In this document: positions 12,587 through 14,885 of the stretch, in pieces
How positions within the stretch are numbered: position 1 is the stretch's first letter
How the letters are laid out: every line of letters begins with the position of its first letter
Source of the DNA: Anaerolineaceae bacterium
Lineage (GTDB): Bacteria; Chloroflexota; Anaerolineae; Anaerolineales; Anaerolineaceae
Length of the DNA: 14,885 nucleotides
Assembly: GCA_003446605.1 (NCBI GenBank)
Contig: DMDF01000147.1
Span: 1 to 14,885, forward strand
Direction: 5' to 3'
Program-made: the position numbers and the translations under genes
The notes under the pieces: generated by a model
What the model was told of the DNA's origin: nothing
Seen by the model: only the letters and a program-made list of their open reading frames with translations
The model's database searches: none

Positions 12587-13843
12587 ATGAATAGTAATAA
12601 AGAAGTTCAAAGTAATACTGTGCCAGAATGGCAGCTCGAATTAGATAAGGTGGGTTTTGTACGGCGCTTACTGCTGGCAAGGAAATGGTATAAAGGAGAT
12701 TGGTGGTTTGTCCTGATCAGTGCCATACTGTTGATTTTTATCATCCTTCTGGGTATTTTCCCGCAGTGGTTTGCGCCTTATGATCCTAGAGAGGAAGTTG
12801 GACCTTCTTTATTGAAACCCGGCGAGAAAACGCCCAGTTTCATGGTGCTGGTCAATAATAAGGATGAAGTGCAATCTTTTCAGGATATTGCCGAGCAGAC
12901 CAACAAGGTCGGTTATATCATGGGTAGCCAGGCGGCACAAGCGATCAGAGATACTGTGGATCGTCTGAATGAACAATCTGAGGAAGAAGGCACGGGAATA
13001 CGATATAACCCAAGAGGCTCACGTTTTGAAACTGTGCAGGAGGGATTGGAAGCGCTTTCTCAGGGAGAGATTGATGGGTTTATCGCTTCTGAAGCAGAAC
13101 TTGGAAATGTGCCTGCACAATATTCAGATATCAGTTTACTGGAAGAAATGCGCAGCAGCAAGGCAGAATCTTTTTTATTGGGAACTAACCAGCTTGGGCA
13201 GGATATTCTCAGCCGTATTATTTGGGGTACCAGAATTGCATTGATTGTAGGGCTTAGTTCTGCCCTCATTTCATTTGCAATTGGCGTACCACTGGGTCTT
13301 TTCAGTGGCTTTATTGGTGGTCCGGTTGACCGTATTTTAACACTCATCATGGATAGTTTATATACTTTTCCAGGTTTGATTCTGGCTATTGCCATCGCTT
13401 CTGTGTTGGGAGCGGGCATGGGGAATATTATTGTGGCAATTGCAGTCATTTATATTCCAACATACTTTCGTGTGGTTCGAGGGCAGACCCTTACCGTGAA
13501 GAATGAACTATATGTTGAAGCAGCGAAAAGCCTGGGAACGAAGACGAAAACAATATTGTTTAAATACATTTTCCCCAATGTATTACCTTCGGTTGTTATC
13601 ATTTTCTCAGTTAACGTTGCAGATGCAATTCTTACCGAGGCAGGTTTAAGCTTTATTGGTTTAGGATTGCCACCTGACACACCGGATTGGGGGATTGATC
13701 TAGCGCGCGGGCAGGATTATCTACGCAGTGCTTGGTGGTTGATAACTTTTCCGGGTGGAATGGTCAGTTTAGTTACTCTCGCATTCAGTATGCTGGGTGA
13801 GAGCTTATCGGAAATACTCAACCCGCGCTTGTCGGAGTTATAA
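12587..13843 (+). CDS. dppC: Peptide ABC transporter permease, DppC/OppC type, with a receptor-like insert
   Basis: The 418-residue product is about 110-120 residues longer than usual DppC proteins. TM1 is at 40-62, followed by WFAPYDPRE. The core resumes at FLLGTNQLGQDILSRIIWGTR (196-216) and contains the coupling motif ELYVEAAKSLGTKTKTILFKYIFPN. In between, residues 79-190 form an extra block outside the membrane. PSFMVLVNNKDEVQSFQDIAEQ, KVGYIMGSQAAQAI and FETVQEGLEALSQGEIDGFIAS read like one lobe of an SBP_bac_3 type-2 binding protein, where similar phrases (a Gly-Ser after V-G-Y, and a G-x-x-D-A near the end) recur. The insert is in frame with no break. The RBS is weak (GGGA). It pairs with DppB to form the channel. 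Confidence 0.92.
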   Translation: MNSNKEVQSNTVPEWQLELDKVGFVRRLLLARKWYKGDWWFVLISAILLIFIILLGIFPQWFAPYDPREEVGPSLLKPGEKTPSFMVLVNNKDEVQSFQDIAEQTNKVGYIMGSQAAQAIRDTVDRLNEQSEEEGTGIRYNPRGSRFETVQEGLEALSQGEIDGFIASEAELGNVPAQYSDISLLEEMRSSKAESFLLGTNQLGQDILSRIIWGTRIALIVGLSSALISFAIGVPLGLFSGFIGGPVDRILTLIMDSLYTFPGLILAIAIASVLGAGMGNIIVAIAVIYIPTYFRVVRGQTLTVKNELYVEAAKSLGTKTKTILFKYIFPNVLPSVVIIFSVNVADAILTEAGLSFIGLGLPPDTPDWGIDLARGQDYLRSAWWLITFPGGMVSLVTLAFSMLGESLSEILNPRLSEL

Positions 13844-13844
13844 G

Positions 13845-14828
13845 ATGGCGAAAGAAAAATTAGTACAGATCAGAGATTTGTCGGTAACCTATCAAACACG
13901 TATCGGTACTGTGAGTGCGGTTGACCATATGAGCTTTGATATTTATAAAGGCGAAATTTTAGGGTTGGTGGGGGAGAGTGGTTGTGGAAAAAGCACATTT
14001 GGGAAAGCCTTGCTGCGCATGATTGATCCGCCCGGTGAAATAAGCAGCGGCGAGATTATTTTTGATAATGAAAATATCATGGAATACGATGATAAACAAA
14101 TGCGCGATTTCCGCGGAAGGCGCGCCAGCATGATATTTCAGGATCCCATGACATCCCTTAACCCTGTACAGCGCATTGATGAGCATCTCATTGAGACGAT
14201 CCAGGTGCATGAACCCCATACAGAGCGGGAACCAGCTCTGCAGCGCTCAAAACAGATGATCGAACGGCTGGGTATCGGAGAAGATCGTTTGATCAGCTAT
14301 CCGCACCAATTATCGGGCGGGATGCGCCAGCGGGTGATGACTGGCATCGGGTTAATCTTAAATGCTGATCTGATTATTGCTGATGAGGCGACCACCTCAC
14401 TGGATGTGATTGTCGAAGCAAAATTGGCTGATCAACTGCGGGAGATCCGAGAGGAATTTGGCGTAAGTTTGTTGATGATCACGCATAATATTGCCCTTGT
14501 AGCAGAAATGGCTGATCGTATCGCAGTGATGTACGCCGGACATTTAATTGAGATCGGCGATATTTATGACGTGTTTGAAAACCCCAAGCATCCTTACACA
14601 CAAGGTCTGCTGGCATCCGTTCCAAATATTCGCTTTGATACCGAAGAGCAGTTGTATAAAATGCCAGGCGAACCACCGAACCTTACCCACCCACCCACAG
14701 GCTGTCGTTTTCATCCTCGTTGCCCTCATGCGATGCCGATCTGTTCGCAGCGTGAACCCTCTTTGTTGGAAATAGAAGAAGGATGGATGGTTCATTGCTG
14801 GTTATATCAAGAACAGCCGAATGAGTAG
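13845..14828 (+). CDS. dppD: Peptide ABC transporter ATPase, DppD/OppD type
   Basis: The 327-residue cytosolic ATPase has Walker A GESGCGKST (43-51), the Q-loop in MIFQDPMTSLNP (Q99), the signature LSGGMRQRV (156-164), Walker B LIIADEATTSLD with catalytic E181, and the switch H214 in MITHNIALVAE. The C-terminal oligo_HPY region follows: HPYTQGLLASVPN, PGEPPNLTHPPTGC and RFHPRCPHAMPIC. Four cysteines (287, 293, 300, 318) are spaced as in OppD proteins reported to hold an iron-sulfur cluster. ATG 13845 lies one base after the dppC stop, with CGGAG seven bases upstream; a longer reading starting at 13797 inside dppC is rejected. It powers import with the partner ATPase that probably begins at 14849. 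Confidence 0.95.
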   Translation: MAKEKLVQIRDLSVTYQTRIGTVSAVDHMSFDIYKGEILGLVGESGCGKSTFGKALLRMIDPPGEISSGEIIFDNENIMEYDDKQMRDFRGRRASMIFQDPMTSLNPVQRIDEHLIETIQVHEPHTEREPALQRSKQMIERLGIGEDRLISYPHQLSGGMRQRVMTGIGLILNADLIIADEATTSLDVIVEAKLADQLREIREEFGVSLLMITHNIALVAEMADRIAVMYAGHLIEIGDIYDVFENPKHPYTQGLLASVPNIRFDTEEQLYKMPGEPPNLTHPPTGCRFHPRCPHAMPICSQREPSLLEIEEGWMVHCWLYQEQPNE

Positions 14829-14848
14829 AAAATTAAATAGAGTGATAT

Positions 14849-14885
14849 ATGAATTCAATAAGTAAGCAGAATATGCAGGATGAAA
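14849..14885 (+). CDS. Start of a further gene, probably the second ATPase (DppF/OppF), partial
   Basis: ATG 14849 opens a frame, MNSISKQNMQDE, that stays open to the window edge, 20 bases after the dppD stop. Position suggests the second ATPase that usually follows dppD. No conserved motif is in reach, and only a weak AGAG precedes it; ATG 14872 is an alternative start in the same stretch. The call rests on operon order alone. Confidence 0.45.
   Translation, partial: MNSISKQNMQDE

Noticed and set aside
13797..13844. Upstream start for the DppD ATPase inside dppC
   Set aside because: ATG 13845 has CGGAG at good spacing and begins with the usual MAKEKLVQIRDLSV; the extension is a frame-shifted reading of the dppC end.
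1..14885. CRISPR arrays, tRNA or rRNA genes, insertion sequences, attachment sites
   Set aside because: No regularly spaced repeats, cloverleaf-like stretches, rRNA-like blocks, transposase genes or terminal inverted repeats were seen.

Overview
The window reads as a piece of a moderately AT-rich bacterial chromosome. The gene set is a DUF2807 protein, two DegV fatty-acid-binding proteins, an ECF sigma factor with a DUF5667 anti-sigma-like partner, and a lipoprotein-dependent peptide ABC transporter. That set, and the style of the proteins, fits Chloroflexota (Anaerolineae-like). This is an inference from gene families; no rRNA or other phylogenetic marker is present.

Layout. 1-202 is the 3' end of a DUF2807 gene, followed by a strong terminator. 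On the minus strand between 256 and 5712 lie two tandem DegV paralogues (each probably transcribed on its own), a GT-B glycosyltransferase, and an overlapping two-gene unit: a fosmidomycin-resistance-like MFS transporter followed by a free-standing alanyl-tRNA editing protein. From 5818 onward everything reads on the plus strand: a promoter, a 19-codon leader ORF, a three-way RNA switch ending in a terminator, a second small ORF, and an MFS drug-exporter-type gene that starts with TTG. Next come the ECF sigma and anti-sigma-like pair, overlapping by 8 bases, and then a peptide ABC transporter operon that runs off the right edge (binding protein, two permeases, one ATPase, start of a probable second ATPase).

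Two things stand out. First, the substrate-binding protein at 9739-11418 is circularly permuted: a normal lipoprotein signal is followed by the canonical C-terminal half of an SBP_bac_5 protein, and the canonical N-terminal half comes last. Its own DppC-type permease carries an extra block of about 110 residues between TM1 and the permease core that looks like one lobe of a type-2 periplasmic binding protein. The same transporter therefore has two unusual receptor arrangements. Second, the region 5818-6005 has all the parts of a ribosome-controlled transcription attenuator for the downstream efflux gene: consensus promoter, leader peptide with a perfect Shine-Dalgarno, and mutually exclusive 1:2, 2:3 and 3:4 pairings with 3:4 as terminator. 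It is consistent with induction by a ribosome-targeting compound that stalls ribosomes early in the leader.

All pairings, alignments and identities were worked out by eye. No database search, folding program or alignment program was run.
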